64,000 nt of DNA from Acidimangrovimonas pyrenivorans (GTDB lineage: Bacteria > Pseudomonadota > Alphaproteobacteria > Rhodobacterales > Rhodobacteraceae), in contig NZ_JBHRSK010000004.1 of assembly GCF_042643245.1 (NCBI RefSeq), positions 1-64,000 on the forward strand, in the 5' to 3' direction. Below are positions 17,404-27,725 of this stretch, one piece after another (positions within the stretch are counted from its first letter, which is position 1; each line of letters opens with the position of its first letter). The notes below the pieces were generated by a model that was not told the DNA's origin, did not search any database, and saw only the letters and a program-made list of their open reading frames with translations. The position numbers and the translations under genes were made by a program.

Positions 17404-17779
17404 GCCTTCGCCGCTGAACTGGTCGCGGCAGGCGGGACTGTCCGCCGCGCTGGGCTGCAACGCCTTGCAGGCTTCGCCGCCCTTGGCGTGGCCGCGGTCT
17501 TCCTGGTCCTGTCCGGCGACGCCCAAACCATGCCTTGCATGTCCGTGCCGCTCGCAAGCCGGCGCTCCCGAACCGGCTCGCGCATCGCCTCGCCGCGGCC
17601 GGGGTTGGGCCGGCCCCTGCCGTCCCGCACCCGCGTCATCCTCGACGAGATCGCCGCCGCCGGGATCGCGCGCGACGATGGCCGCCTCCCGGAGCTGCCG
17701 GCGCGGCGATCCTTTCCAGCCCCCCCAACAGTCCTTCCGGGCCAGGGCAGGGCGCGGTTTGTCTCTGCCTCCCCCGGGC
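17404..17779. other. gap between cbbR and the citrate-synthase-like gene
   Basis: About 376 bases without a recognisable gene. Long GC-driven frames exist in several phases, but none has a credible start, a ribosome site or family motifs. The region may hold the ends of the convergent cbbR and 17780 transcripts. Confidence 0.35.
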
Positions 17780-18994
17780 CTAGCTGCCGTCTCGCGGAGG
17801 GGGGGACACGCCGACATAGCGTGCCCGCGGACGGATCAGCCCGTCCTCGTCGCGCTGCTCCAGCGCGTGGGCGATCCATCCCGCCGTCCGGCCGATCGCG
17901 AACAGCGCCAGCGCCGCGCCCCGCGGCAGGGCCAGCGCGCGCCGGATCGCGACCAGTGCGAAGTCGAGATTGGGATGGCGTCCGGCGCTTTCGGCCATGG
18001 TCGCGACCAGCGTCTCGCGCCCGGGCTCCGGCGGCAGCAGGCCGAGCAGGGCCCGCGCCCGGGGATCGCCGTCGGGATAGAGGCGATGGCCGAAGCCGGG
18101 CACGCCGTCGCCGCGCCGGAACCGGGTCTCGATCAGGCCCGCCACGTCGGCCGGGGCGGAGATCTCGTCCATCAGCGCCTCGACGAGGCTGGTCGTGCCG
18201 CCATGCAGCGGCCCGCCCAGGGCCGAGAGCCCGGCGCTCAGGCAGGCCCCGAGCGAGGCGCCGGTCGAGGCCACCACCCGGACCGCGAAGGCCGAGGCGT
18301 TGAGTTCGTGATCCGCCGCCAGCACCAGCGCCCGGCGCAGGAGTTCGGCGCCCTGCCGGTCCACGCCCCAGACCTGCGCCAGCCTCTCGTGGGTCGGCAT
18401 GGCCTGCGGCGGGCTCGCCGTGGCCGCCCCGGTCATCGCGCGCAAAAACTCCGCCGCGCCGGGCCAGAGCCAGCGGCTCTCGCGCTGCCAGGCAATCGCC
18501 CGCCCCGCGGCGACCAGCGGCAGCAGCATCTGGCAGCGTTCGCTCAGCGGCAGTTCCGCGGCCCGGGCAAGCAGCGCCTCGTCCCAGGCGGTCCCGGCCT
18601 CGGCCATGTCCTTCCCCGCCGCGAACGGATCGGCCTCGCCACAGTCCCAGAGCAGCCGCGCCGTCTCTTCCAGCGTCGCGTGTTCGGCCCATTGCGCCGC
18701 ATCGTGGCCGCGGTAGTAGAGCCGCCCGCCCTCGATCAGCGTGATCGCCGAGGACAGCACCGGCAGCCCCCAGTCGAGCGTCGCCGCGGCGACCTCGCGC
18801 GGGCGGCGCCCGACGGTCTTGCGCCTGGCCAGCGTGGCGATGTCCCCGGCGCTGTAGAGCCGCCGCCGGGGATCGTCCGGGGCAGGGGCCGTGCGGACCA
18901 GTCCCCGGCTGACATAGGCGTAAAGCGTGGCGCGGCTGACGCCGAGGGTTTCGGCGGCGGCCTCGGCGTCGAGGAACGGGGAACTGTCGGTCAT
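17780..18994 (-). CDS. citrate-synthase-family protein with N-terminal helix-turn-helix
   Basis: The 404-residue product joins a MerR/excisionase-like helix-turn-helix (residues about 8-50: AAAETLGVSRATLYAYVSRG) to a citrate-synthase fold. Active-site landmarks are present: ALVLAADHELNASAFAVRVV (catalytic His region), LGGPLHGG, VPGFGHRLY (His) and a late IGRTAGWIAHALEQ with Arg. It therefore probably condenses an acyl-CoA with an oxo-acid, or senses one, while the DNA-binding module controls the locus. It is divergent from the second citrate-synthase-like gene with a 93-base gap carrying two palindromes. The true substrate is unknown; 2-methylcitrate or citrate chemistry is a guess from the family. 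Confidence 0.75.
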   Translation of the reverse strand: MTDSSPFLDAEAAAETLGVSRATLYAYVSRGLVRTAPAPDDPRRRLYSAGDIATLARRKTVGRRPREVAAATLDWGLPVLSSAITLIEGGRLYYRGHDAAQWAEHATLEETARLLWDCGEADPFAAGKDMAEAGTAWDEALLARAAELPLSERCQMLLPLVAAGRAIAWQRESRWLWPGAAEFLRAMTGAATASPPQAMPTHERLAQVWGVDRQGAELLRRALVLAADHELNASAFAVRVVASTGASLGACLSAGLSALGGPLHGGTTSLVEALMDEISAPADVAGLIETRFRRGDGVPGFGHRLYPDGDPRARALLGLLPPEPGRETLVATMAESAGRHPNLDFALVAIRRALALPRGAALALFAIGRTAGWIAHALEQRDEDGLIRPRARYVGVSPPPRDGS

Positions 18995-19007
18995 GGATTT
19001 ACATTGA

Positions 19008-19039
19008 TTGATTGAATCAAGATTGACGATATATCTTGA
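19008..19039. promoter_or_regulatory. two overlapping palindromes between divergent citrate-synthase-like genes
   Basis: TTGATTGAATCAA at 19008-19020 is a perfect odd-centred palindrome. TCAAGAT at 19017-19023 pairs with ATCTTGA at 19033-19039 across nine bases. Both lie in the AT-rich part of the divergent gap. The helix-turn-helix of the left-hand protein is the obvious candidate to bind here. Confidence 0.5.
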
Positions 19040-19087
19040 AACGCCATCCTCCGCGCTGTCAACCACGAGGATTGCACGAGGATTGCC

Positions 19088-20194
19088 ATGACCGACCAAG
19101 CCATTTCCCCCGCGCACAGCACGCCCGGCCTCGACGATGTCATTGCCGCGGAAACCGTTCTCAGCCATGTCGACGGCGCCGCCGGAGAGCTCATCATCCG
19201 CGGGCACGCGCTCGACAGCCTGGCCGACTGGCGCTTCGAATCCGTTCTCGCCCTGCTCTGGGCGGGGCTCGCCCCCGAGGCGATGGAGGCCGAGGCGATC
19301 CGCGCCGCCCTCGGCCCGGCGCGGGCGCAGGCCTTCGCGCTGATGCAGCCGCTGCTGCCGGCGACGGACGGGCTGTCGCAGGTCGAGGCGCTGCGGCTTC
19401 TGCTGTCGGCGCTCGCCGACGGTGCGGAAACGCCCCACCACCTGCTTGCCACCGCCGCCGTGCCGGTCTTCGCCGCCGCGATTGCCCGCCGTCGCGCGGG
19501 CGAGGCCGCGGTCGCGCCCGACCCGTCGCTGGGCCAGGCGGCGGATTTCCTGCGCATGCTGCACGGCGTGCCGGCCGCGCCCGAGCAGGTGCAGGCACTC
19601 GACAGCTACCTCGTCACCGTCGCCGATCACGGGCTCAACGCCTCGACCTTCGCCGCGCGGGTGATCGCCTCGACCCGGGCGGGGATGTTCTCGTCGGTGA
19701 TCGGCGCGCTCTGCGCCCTGAAAGGCCCGCTGCATGGTGGCGCCCCGGGGCCGGTCCTCGACATGCTCGACGCGATCGGGACCGAGGACAACATCCGCCC
19801 CTGGCTCGCGGCGGCGCTGGCGCGGGGCGAGCGGCTGATGGGGTTCGGCCACCGCATCTACCGGGTGCGCGACCCGCGGGCCGACGTGCTCAAGGGCGCC
19901 GTCGCCCGGCTGCGCGACGGGGCGGGGCGCATCCGCTTCGCCGAGGCGGTCGAGGCCGAGGCGCTGGCCCAGCTGGCCGAGAAGAAGCCGCTGCGGCCGC
20001 TGCAGACCAATGTCGAATTCTTCACCGCGCTGGTACTGGAGGCGGTGGGCTTCCCGCGCGCCAGCTTCACCAATGTCTTCGCCGCGGGCCGGATGGCGGG
20101 CTGGACGGCGCATGTGATGGAGCAGGAACTGGCCGGTCGCCTGATCCGCCCCAAGTCGCGCTATGTCGGCCCGGTCCCGGAAGTCGCCGCCTGA
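19088..20194 (+). CDS. citrate-synthase-family protein (no DNA-binding domain)
   Basis: This 368-residue citrate-synthase-fold protein has VADHGLNASTFAARVI (catalytic His), LKGPLHGGAPG, LMGFGHRIYRVRDPRA (second His) and FAAGRMAGWTAHVMEQ with the substrate-binding Arg. It is shorter than housekeeping GltA and lacks GltA's N-terminal beta region. It is divergent from the helix-turn-helix version. This pairing is seen in other proteobacteria, and the two may form a heteromeric enzyme or an enzyme plus sensor. No acyl-CoA ligase or dehydratase that would tell the substrate lies directly beside it. Confidence 0.8.
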   Translation: MTDQAISPAHSTPGLDDVIAAETVLSHVDGAAGELIIRGHALDSLADWRFESVLALLWAGLAPEAMEAEAIRAALGPARAQAFALMQPLLPATDGLSQVEALRLLLSALADGAETPHHLLATAAVPVFAAAIARRRAGEAAVAPDPSLGQAADFLRMLHGVPAAPEQVQALDSYLVTVADHGLNASTFAARVIASTRAGMFSSVIGALCALKGPLHGGAPGPVLDMLDAIGTEDNIRPWLAAALARGERLMGFGHRIYRVRDPRADVLKGAVARLRDGAGRIRFAEAVEAEALAQLAEKKPLRPLQTNVEFFTALVLEAVGFPRASFTNVFAAGRMAGWTAHVMEQELAGRLIRPKSRYVGPVPEVAA

Positions 20195-20258
20195 CCGCGC
20201 GACGGGCCTTGCCACCAGCGCCTCGCGGGGAGACCCGCGAGGCCGCGAACGGTCCTGC

Positions 20259-20843
20259 TCAGGCCGTGTCGCCCGCCGTGATGGTCCGCAGGATCGAGAC
20301 CACGCGCCGCTTGAAGGTCTCGCGGTCGGCACCGTCCAGGGCGTCGAACTCGAGCACCTGGAAGGCGATCCCCAGCCCGGCCAGGAACGCCGCCGCCAGC
20401 ACGACGCCCTCGCGCCCGCCGGAATCGCGCCGCCCCCGCAGCGGATCGAGGAATTCGGTATTGGCGACCTGCCGCAGCGCCGCCATCGCCTCGGGGCTGG
20501 CGACCGAGTGGAGCAGGATGCTGAGCCCGGCCCCGAGCTTGCCCGGCACGGCCGCGCGCCGGGCCAGAAGCATCTCGGCCATCGTCGCGGCGAGGTCGTC
20601 GCAGTCGCGCAGAACCTCCATGTCGGCGCGGATCGCGCTGCGGAACGCCTCGTTGAACAGCTCGAGCTTCGAGCCGAAGCTGCGATGGGCCTGGGCGACG
20701 TCGACACCGGCCCGGGCCGCGATCTCGCGCAGCCCCACCGTCTCATAGCTGTTCTGCGCGAAAGCCTCGCAGGCCGCCGCCAGGATGCGCTGACGCGAGG
20801 GCAGGCGGGAGGTGCTGGCAGGTTGGCTGGTCATGTCCGTCAT
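20259..20843 (-). CDS. TetR-family regulator
   Basis: This 194-residue regulator is read from ATG 20843 (MTDMTSQPAS); an upstream TTG would run into the operator palindrome. The helix-turn-helix is at about residues 15-60, with RQRILAAACEAFAQNSYETV and then REIAARAGVDVAQAHRSFGSK. The C-terminal ligand domain is unassigned. It is divergent from the HlyD-like fragment at 20946, the usual place for the repressor of an HlyD/RbbA/YhhJ-type exporter. That exporter is now broken, so this regulator may have lost its main target. Confidence 0.8.
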   Translation of the reverse strand: MTDMTSQPASTSRLPSRQRILAAACEAFAQNSYETVGLREIAARAGVDVAQAHRSFGSKLELFNEAFRSAIRADMEVLRDCDDLAATMAEMLLARRAAVPGKLGAGLSILLHSVASPEAMAALRQVANTEFLDPLRGRRDSGGREGVVLAAAFLAGLGIAFQVLEFDALDGADRETFKRRVVSILRTITAGDTA

Positions 20844-20878
20844 CTTGTGTCTTGCAATGCGCGCCGCGAACGGGGCAA

Positions 20879-20892
20879 TCAACAGCTGTTGA
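20879..20892. promoter_or_regulatory. 14-base perfect palindrome, probable TetR operator
   Basis: TCAACAGCTGTTGA is a perfect 14-base palindrome midway between tetR and the exporter pseudogene. It overlaps a possible -35 (TTGACG) of the exporter direction. TetR proteins typically bind such sites. Confidence 0.55.
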
Positions 20893-20945
20893 CGGCAGAA
20901 TACACCGATTTTCCGAACCTCTTGTCAATTTGAAGGAATGTCGCA

Positions 20946-22315
20946 ATGGCCCGGCCGAGCAGCAAATGGGGACTGGTCGGCCTGGCGGCGGTCATCGTCG
21001 TCGCGGCCAAGGCGGCCGGGCGGATCGGCAGGTTCCTGGTCAAGGAACGCGAGGTCGTCCATGCCGGCCAGCCGCTGGCCGAGCTCGACAGCCGCCAGGT
21101 CGGCGTCGCGCTGGTCCAGGCCCGGGCCGAGCGCAAGCGGGCGGTGCTGGCGGTCGACACGGCGAAGAACCGGGTCCGGCAGGCCGAGGCCGAGCAGCGC
21201 GCGGCGGCGGCGGCGGCCGAGGAGGCCCAGGCCGCCAACGACGTCGCCCGGAAGCAATACGAGCGCACGGCCAAGCTGGCCGAGAACAGCACCGCCTCGC
21301 AGGCGACGCTGGATGCCGCCCGCGCCCGGGCGCTGAGCGCCAAGGCCGCGAGCGCGGCGCGCGGCGGATACGGGACAGCCGTGTCGAGGTGCTGGGCGGC
21401 GACATGGCGGATGCCGGCCATCGCGGCCGGATCGGGCCGCGCATCGCCTATATGCCGCAGGGGCTGGGCCGCAACCTCTATGCCTCGCTCTCGTTGCGCG
21501 AGAATGTCTATTTCTTCGGCCGTCTCTTCGGCCAGGACGACGCGGAGCGCCGCCGCCGCATCGACGCGCTGCTCACCGCCACCGGGCTCGCCCCCTTCGC
21601 CGGCCGGCCGGCTGGCAAGCTGTCGGGCGGGATGAAGCAGAAGCCGGGGCTGTGCTGCGCCCTGATCCACGACCCGGATCTGCTGATCCTCGACGAGCCG
21701 ACCACCGGCGTCGACCCGCTGTCGCGGCGCCAGTTCTGGGAGCTGGTCGCGCGGCTGCGCGCCACCCGTCCGGGGATGAGCGTCATCGTCGCCACCGCGC
21801 TGCCGGCGATGGTGCCGGCGGTGCAGCTCTCCGGCCTGGTCGACCCGGTCTCGTCGCTCGAGATCATGCTGTCCAAGGTCGGGTCGATGGGGCTGGTGGT
21901 GGTGGCGACCGCCGCCTCGCTGGTCTTCGTCGTCGAGGGCGTGCTGCAGGTGCCGGTCGCGGGGGCGCTGCCGCTCTACCTGTTCGGCACCGCGCTCGAG
22001 CTCTTCGCCGTCACTTCGCTGGGGATCATGCTGGCGACGCTGGCCGGGTCGATGCCGCAATTCGGGCTGCTCCTGGTGATGGTGCTGCTGCCGCTGCAGG
22101 TGCTGTCGGGCACCCTGACCCCGCGCGAGAGCATGCCCCGCTTCATCCGCGACCTGATGCTGCTGGCGCCCGACATCCATTTCGCCGCCTTCTCCGAGGC
22201 GGTGCTGTTCCGCGGTGCCGGCCTCGCCATCGTCTGGCCGCAACTGCTGGCCATGGCGGTGATCGGCGCCGCGCTGTTCCTGATCGCGCTGGGCCGGTTC
22301 CGGGCGTTCCTGAGC
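20946..22315 (+). pseudogene. collapsed HlyD / RbbA / YhhJ-type exporter (chimeric pseudogene)
   Basis: ATG 20946 opens an HlyD-like membrane-fusion protein (single membrane helix, LVKEREVVHAGQPLAELDSR, then an Ala/Glu coiled coil) that breaks off near 21365. It already seems shortened between the membrane helix and the lipoyl-like part. In another frame an ABC ATPase of the RbbA kind follows without Walker A: Q-loop YMPQGLG, signature LSGGMKQK, Walker B LLILDEPT. After VIVATA (about 21800) the reading jumps to VQLSGLVDPVSSLE, the far end of the RbbA membrane domain. At about 21862 it jumps again into the C-terminal half of a YhhJ-like ABC-2 permease (IMLSKVGSMGLVVV, LSGTLTPRESMPRF) and runs to about 22315. 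Three genes are thus compressed into about 1.4 kb by internal deletions and cannot make a working exporter. Confidence 0.75.
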
Positions 22316-22466
22316 TGGAGCGGCCCGTGCCGGCCCGTGCCGGCCCGGGAGGGTCCGGGAGGGCGCGGCGCGCGGCCGCTCCCCTTGACCCTGCGGAAGC
22401 CCCGCAGGCAATTCATGCCGCCGATCGGGGCTTCGCCCGCAGGCGCGGGGCAGACGCCCCGGGCGG

Positions 22467-24038
22467 TCAGGGGGCGTCTGAATATTCCTTGCGCAGCTCG
22501 CGCTTGAGGATCTTGCCGGCGGTGTTGCGCGGCAGATCCTCGCGGAAGATCACCCGCTTGGGGATCTTGAACGGCGCCAGCGTTTCCCGGGCGTGGAGCA
22601 GCAGTTCCTCTTCCACCACCGCATTGCCGTCGCGCAGCACGACGACGGCGGTGACCGCCTCGATCCATTTCTCGTGCGGCAGGGCGATGACCGCCACCTC
22701 CGAAACCGCGGGATGGCTGAACAGCGCCTCCTCGACCTCGCGGCTGGCGACATTGGTGCCGCCGGTGACGATGATGTCCTTCACCCGGTCGACGATGGTC
22801 AGGTAGCCCTCTTCGTCGACGACGCCGACATCGCCGGAGTGGAACCAGCCGCCGGCGAAGGCCTCGGCGGTCTCCTCGGGCTTGCCCCAGTAGCCCAGCA
22901 TCAGATGCGGCGAGCGGTGGACGATCTCGCCATGCGCGCCCGGGGCGACGTCGTTCATCGCCTCGTCCACCACCCGGGTCTCGACATTGAGCACCGGCCG
23001 GCCGGCCGAGGCCGGGCGCGCGTCGTGCTCCTCGGGCCGCAGCACGGTGGCGAGCGGGGCGATCTCGCTCTGGCCATAGCAGTTGAAGGGCTGGATGCCG
23101 GGCAGCCGCGCGCGCAGCTCCTGCAGCACCGGCACCGGCATGATCGAGGCGCCGTAGAACACCTGTTTCAGCGACGACAGATCGCGCTTGTCGAAATCGG
23201 GCGAGCGCAGCAGGCTGATCCACACCGTCGGCGGCGCGAAGAACGAGGTGATGCGGTGCTCCTCGATCAGCTTGAGGCAGAGCTCGGGCTGGGGCGCCTC
23301 GATCAGCACCGTGCTGGCACCGACCAGCAGCTGCGGCATGACGAAGACATGCATCTGCGCCGAATGGTAGAGCGGCAGCGCGGCCAGCGCCCGGTCGTCG
23401 GGGCCGAAGCCGAGCTCGTGGATGCAGCTCATGTATTCCGCGGTCAGGCCACGATGGGTCATCATCGCGCCCTTGGGCGCGGCGGTGGTGCCCGAGGTAT
23501 AGAGCAACTGGGCGACGTCGGTATCGTCGGTGGTGCTGTCGATCGGCGGGCCGTCCGCGCCGCCGAGCGCGATGGCGAGGACATCGAAGCCGTCGCCGCC
23601 ATGGAAGGTGCCGGTCATGACGAAACCGTGGTCGGTGCCGAGCGCCTCGTGCACCTTGTCCCCAAGCGGCAGATCGAAGATCAGCGCCCGGGCGCCGGAC
23701 TGGTCGACGATGTAATGCAGTTCGTGGTCGGTCAGCGCGTAGTTGATCGGCACGTGGATCAGGCCGATCCGCGTCGCCGCCAGCCAGAGCAGCAGATAGG
23801 CGTCCGAGTTGCGGCCGTAGGCGCCGATGCGGTCGCCCGGCTCCAGCCCCGCCGCGGCCAGCGCGGTGGCGACCCGGTTCACGGCGCGGTCGAGCCCGGC
23901 GAAGCTCCAGCTGCGGTCGGCGAAGGTCAGCGCCGGGCGCTCGCCATGGCGCAGCGCGGCCCGGCGCACCGCGTCGGAAATCGTGTTGCGGCGGGCGCGG
24001 GCGCCAAGCCCGGCGGCCTCGGGATGTCCGGTCGTCAT
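22467..24038 (-). CDS. acyl-CoA synthetase (AMP-forming)
   Basis: This 523-residue member of the ANL superfamily adenylates a carboxylic acid and transfers it to CoA. ATG 24038 is chosen for the AAGGAGGAG just upstream. Motifs: P-loop LLYTSGTTAAPKGAMMTHRG, FNCYGQSE, HSGDVGVVDEEGY, DRVKDIIVTGGTNV and the C-terminal catalytic Lys in PRNTAGKILKRELR. It is the last gene of a minus-strand operon headed by a complete HAAT-type ABC importer, so the imported substrate is probably a carboxylic acid (aromatic, fatty or dicarboxylic) that is activated on entry. Sequence alone does not name the acid. Confidence 0.88.
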   Translation of the reverse strand: MTTGHPEAAGLGARARRNTISDAVRRAALRHGERPALTFADRSWSFAGLDRAVNRVATALAAAGLEPGDRIGAYGRNSDAYLLLWLAATRIGLIHVPINYALTDHELHYIVDQSGARALIFDLPLGDKVHEALGTDHGFVMTGTFHGGDGFDVLAIALGGADGPPIDSTTDDTDVAQLLYTSGTTAAPKGAMMTHRGLTAEYMSCIHELGFGPDDRALAALPLYHSAQMHVFVMPQLLVGASTVLIEAPQPELCLKLIEEHRITSFFAPPTVWISLLRSPDFDKRDLSSLKQVFYGASIMPVPVLQELRARLPGIQPFNCYGQSEIAPLATVLRPEEHDARPASAGRPVLNVETRVVDEAMNDVAPGAHGEIVHRSPHLMLGYWGKPEETAEAFAGGWFHSGDVGVVDEEGYLTIVDRVKDIIVTGGTNVASREVEEALFSHPAVSEVAVIALPHEKWIEAVTAVVVLRDGNAVVEEELLLHARETLAPFKIPKRVIFREDLPRNTAGKILKRELRKEYSDAP

Positions 24039-24206
24039 GGCTCCTCCTTCCATGTCCGGGGGGAACGCCCTTTGGCCATGGGGCGGCCCGGGCGCTTGTC
24101 TGTCAGCAACTCTAACATCGGCCTTGAGCCGGACAACGTCCTCCGCGGGCTTCCGTGGCGTCAGCGGGGGAACGGCACGACATGAGACGCGTGCCCCGGC
24201 CGCCGC

Positions 24207-25193
24207 TCATATCGACGAGATCTTGAGCAGTTTCTCTATCTCGCCGATGACGCCGCGCCGGAACAGCAGCACGCAGGCGATGAAGGTGGCGCCGATCACC
24301 ACCTGGACCCAGGAGCCGATCGAGCTCAGCACCTGCTGCAGCGCGACCACGATGAAGGCGCCGACGACCGGCCCGAAGATCGTCCCGAGCCCGCCGAGCA
24401 GGGTCATCAGGATGACCTCGCCCGACATCTGCCAATGGGCGTCGGTCAGCGAGGCGAACTGGAAGACGATGCACTTGGTCGAGCCGGCGAGGCCCGAGAG
24501 CGCGGCCGACAGCACGAAGGCGATCAGCTTGTAGCGGTCGACATTGTAGCCCAGAGACAGCGCCCGCGGCTCGTTCTCGCGCACCGCTTGCAGCACCTGG
24601 CCGAAGGGCGAGTGGATGATGCGGTAGATGAACAGGAAGCCGGCCATGAAGATCGCGGCGACGAAGTAATACATCGCCAGCGGCCGGTTGAGGTCGATGA
24701 AGCCGAGAAGATGGCCGCGCGGGATGCCCTGCAGCCCGTTCTCGCCGCCGGTGAAGGGCAGTTGCAGGGCGAAGAAATAGACGATCTGGGCCAGCGCCAG
24801 GGTGATCATCGCGAAATAGATCCCCTGCCGGCGGATCGCCAGCGCGCCGACCACGTAGCCCAGCACCGCGGCGAAGGCGGTGCCGGTCAGGATGCCGAGC
24901 AGCGGCGGGAAGCCCCAGACGGTCAGGGCGTGGCCGGCGACATAGGCGGCGCCGCCGAAGAAGGCGGCATGGCCGAAGGACAAGAGCCCGGTGAAGCCGA
25001 TCAGCAGGTTGAAGGCGCAGGCGAAGAGCGCGAAGCACAGGAGCTGCATCACGAAGACCGGGTAGAGCACCGCCGGCGCCGCCAGCACGAAGCCCAGCAG
25101 CAGCAGCCAGAGCACGGTCTGGGTGACGCGGGTGCGGGCCAGGCTCCTGGCCGAGATGTGGTCGTCGAATTCGCCGATTTCGGAAACCGTCAC
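24207..25193 (-). CDS. branched-chain-type ABC transporter permease (LivM-like)
   Basis: This 328-residue permease starts at GTG 25193, 16 bases after the preceding permease gene. Conserved features are LIGFTGLLSFGHAAFFGGAAY and the coupling loop AVRENEPRALSLGYNVDRYK. About nine hydrophobic segments are visible. It belongs to the operon SBP-LivG-LivF-LivH-LivM-acyl-CoA ligase. Confidence 0.88.
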   Translation of the reverse strand: MTVSEIGEFDDHISARSLARTRVTQTVLWLLLLGFVLAAPAVLYPVFVMQLLCFALFACAFNLLIGFTGLLSFGHAAFFGGAAYVAGHALTVWGFPPLLGILTGTAFAAVLGYVVGALAIRRQGIYFAMITLALAQIVYFFALQLPFTGGENGLQGIPRGHLLGFIDLNRPLAMYYFVAAIFMAGFLFIYRIIHSPFGQVLQAVRENEPRALSLGYNVDRYKLIAFVLSAALSGLAGSTKCIVFQFASLTDAHWQMSGEVILMTLLGGLGTIFGPVVGAFIVVALQQVLSSIGSWVQVVIGATFIACVLLFRRGVIGEIEKLLKISSI

Positions 25194-25209
25194 TGCTCTT
25201 GCCCCCGTC

Positions 25210-26115
25210 CTATCGCGTGCGCCCGAAGAGTCCGGCCGGCCGCACCAGCAGCACGACCACCATCAGGAAGAAAATCACCGTGTTTGCCGCCGGCGCGTAG
25301 AAGACCTTGGTGATCCCCTCGATCAGCCCGAGCGCGAAGCCGGTCACCACCGCTCCCATTATCGAGCCCATGCCGCCGATCACCACCACCGCGAAGATGA
25401 TGATGATCAGGTCCGCCCCCATCAGCGGGCTGACCGAGTAAATCGGCGCGGCGAGCACCCCGGCGAGGCCGGCGAGCCCCGAGCCGAAGCCGAAGGTCAG
25501 CGTCACCATCAGCGGCACGTTGATGCCGAAGGCCTTCACCAGTTCCGGATTCTCGGTCCCGGCCCGGAGCAGCGCGCCGATGCGGGTGCGCTCGATCACG
25601 TACCAGACCGCCAGGCAGACCGCGATCGAGAACAGGATCACGAACAGCCGGTATTTCGGGAACATCATGAAGCCGAGGTTCACCACCCCGCGCAGCGCGG
25701 CCGGCTGGCCCGGATAGGGCGTGCCGGAGGCGTTGAAGAAGTTGATGAACAGGCCCTGCAGCACCAGCGTCACGCCGAAGGTCAGCAGCAGGCTGTAGAT
25801 CGGGTCGAGCCCGTAGAGCCAGCGCAGCATGAAGCGTTCCATCAGCATGCCGAAGCAGCCGACGATCAGCGGCACCAGCACCAGCGCCGGCCAGAAACCG
25901 ATATGCAGCCATTCCATCCCGATCCAGACACCGAAATAGGAATAGAGGATCAGCGCCGTGAAGGCGCCGGTCATGTAGAGCGCGCCATGGGCGAAATTGA
26001 CCACGTTCAGCAGGCCGAAGATGATCGCCAGCCCGAGGCTCAGCATGGCGTAGAACACGCCGTTGTTGAGCCCGAGCATGCCCTGCGCGAGTATCAGCCT
26101 GATCATCGGATCCAT
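25210..26115 (-). CDS. branched-chain-type ABC transporter permease (LivH-like)
   Basis: This 301-residue LivH-family permease has LLNVVNFAHGALYMTGAF near residue 40 and GTENPELVKAFGINVP as the coupling loop. The start is ambiguous between ATG 26115 and the in-frame ATG three codons later; both lie downstream of an AGGAG. It pairs with the LivM-like permease that follows. Confidence 0.88.
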   Translation of the reverse strand: MDPMIRLILAQGMLGLNNGVFYAMLSLGLAIIFGLLNVVNFAHGALYMTGAFTALILYSYFGVWIGMEWLHIGFWPALVLVPLIVGCFGMLMERFMLRWLYGLDPIYSLLLTFGVTLVLQGLFINFFNASGTPYPGQPAALRGVVNLGFMMFPKYRLFVILFSIAVCLAVWYVIERTRIGALLRAGTENPELVKAFGINVPLMVTLTFGFGSGLAGLAGVLAAPIYSVSPLMGADLIIIIFAVVVIGGMGSIMGAVVTGFALGLIEGITKVFYAPAANTVIFFLMVVVLLVRPAGLFGRTR

Positions 26116-26170
26116 GTTGCGCCCCGTTCTCCTGGCCTGCCGTTTCGGTTTCCTGCCGCCATCCGCCGCC

Positions 26171-26940
<770 letters not shown>

Positions 26941-26944
<4 letters not shown>

Positions 26945-27705
26945 GCGCTGGCCTCCTCTGCGCTGACGCCCATATAGGCCTCCATCACCGCCGGGTCCTT
27001 CGATACCGTCTCGTAGGGGCCTTCGGCGAGCACCTCGCCGCGGTTGAGCACGGTGATGGCGTCGGCGAGCTTCGCCACCACGCCCAGGTTGTGCTCGACC
27101 ATGACGATGGTGCGGCCGGCCGAGACCTTCTTTATCAGATCGGTGACCGCGCCGACATCCTCGGTCCCCATGCCCTGGGTCGGCTCGTCGAGCAGCATCA
27201 GTTCGGGTTCGAGCGCCAGCGTCGTCGCGATCTCGAGCGCCCGCTTGCGACCATAGGGCATCTCGACCGCGCGGCGCTGGGCGAAGCCCTGCAGTCCGAC
27301 CTGGCCGAGACGCTCCATCGCCTCCCGGTCGAGCGACTGCAGCACCTTGCGCGAACGCCAGAAGTGATAGCTGACGCCCAGCCGCCGCTGCAGCGCCAGG
27401 CGCACGTTCTCGAGCGCGGTGAGATGCGGGAAGACGGCGGAGATCTGGAACGAGCGGACGATGCCGTGATTGGCGATCTCGGCGGGCTTCCAATGGGTGA
27501 TGTCGGTGCCGTTGTAGACGATCCGGCCGGCGGTCGGGGCGTGGAACTTTGTCAGCAGGTTGAAGACCGTGGTCTTGCCGGCGCCGTTCGGCCCGATGAT
27601 CGCGTGGATCGTGCCGCGCGCGATCTTCAGGTCGACGCCGCGGACGGCGAGAAAGCCGCCGAAGTCGACCTGCAGATCATGGGTTTCGAGAATGTAGTCG
27701 CTCAT
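26941..27705 (-). CDS. ABC transporter ATP-binding protein (LivG-like)
   Basis: This 254-residue ATPase starts at ATG 27705. Walker A GPNGAGKTT is intact, the signature is MPYGRKRALEIA (a LivG-type variant of LSGGQ), Walker B is LMLLDEPTQGM, and the switch is MVEHNL. FGGFLAVRGVDL near the N-terminus is typical of LivG. It follows the binding-protein gene after an 83-base spacer with two hairpins, and overlaps livF by four bases. Confidence 0.9.
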
Positions 27706-27725
27706 GCCGGCATCCAAAGGGGGCA

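Noticed and set aside
17780..20746. One giant 988-codon protein on the minus strand
   Set aside because: Only the part below 18994 has a coherent family (citrate synthase with helix-turn-helix). The rest is antisense to the second citrate-synthase-like gene.
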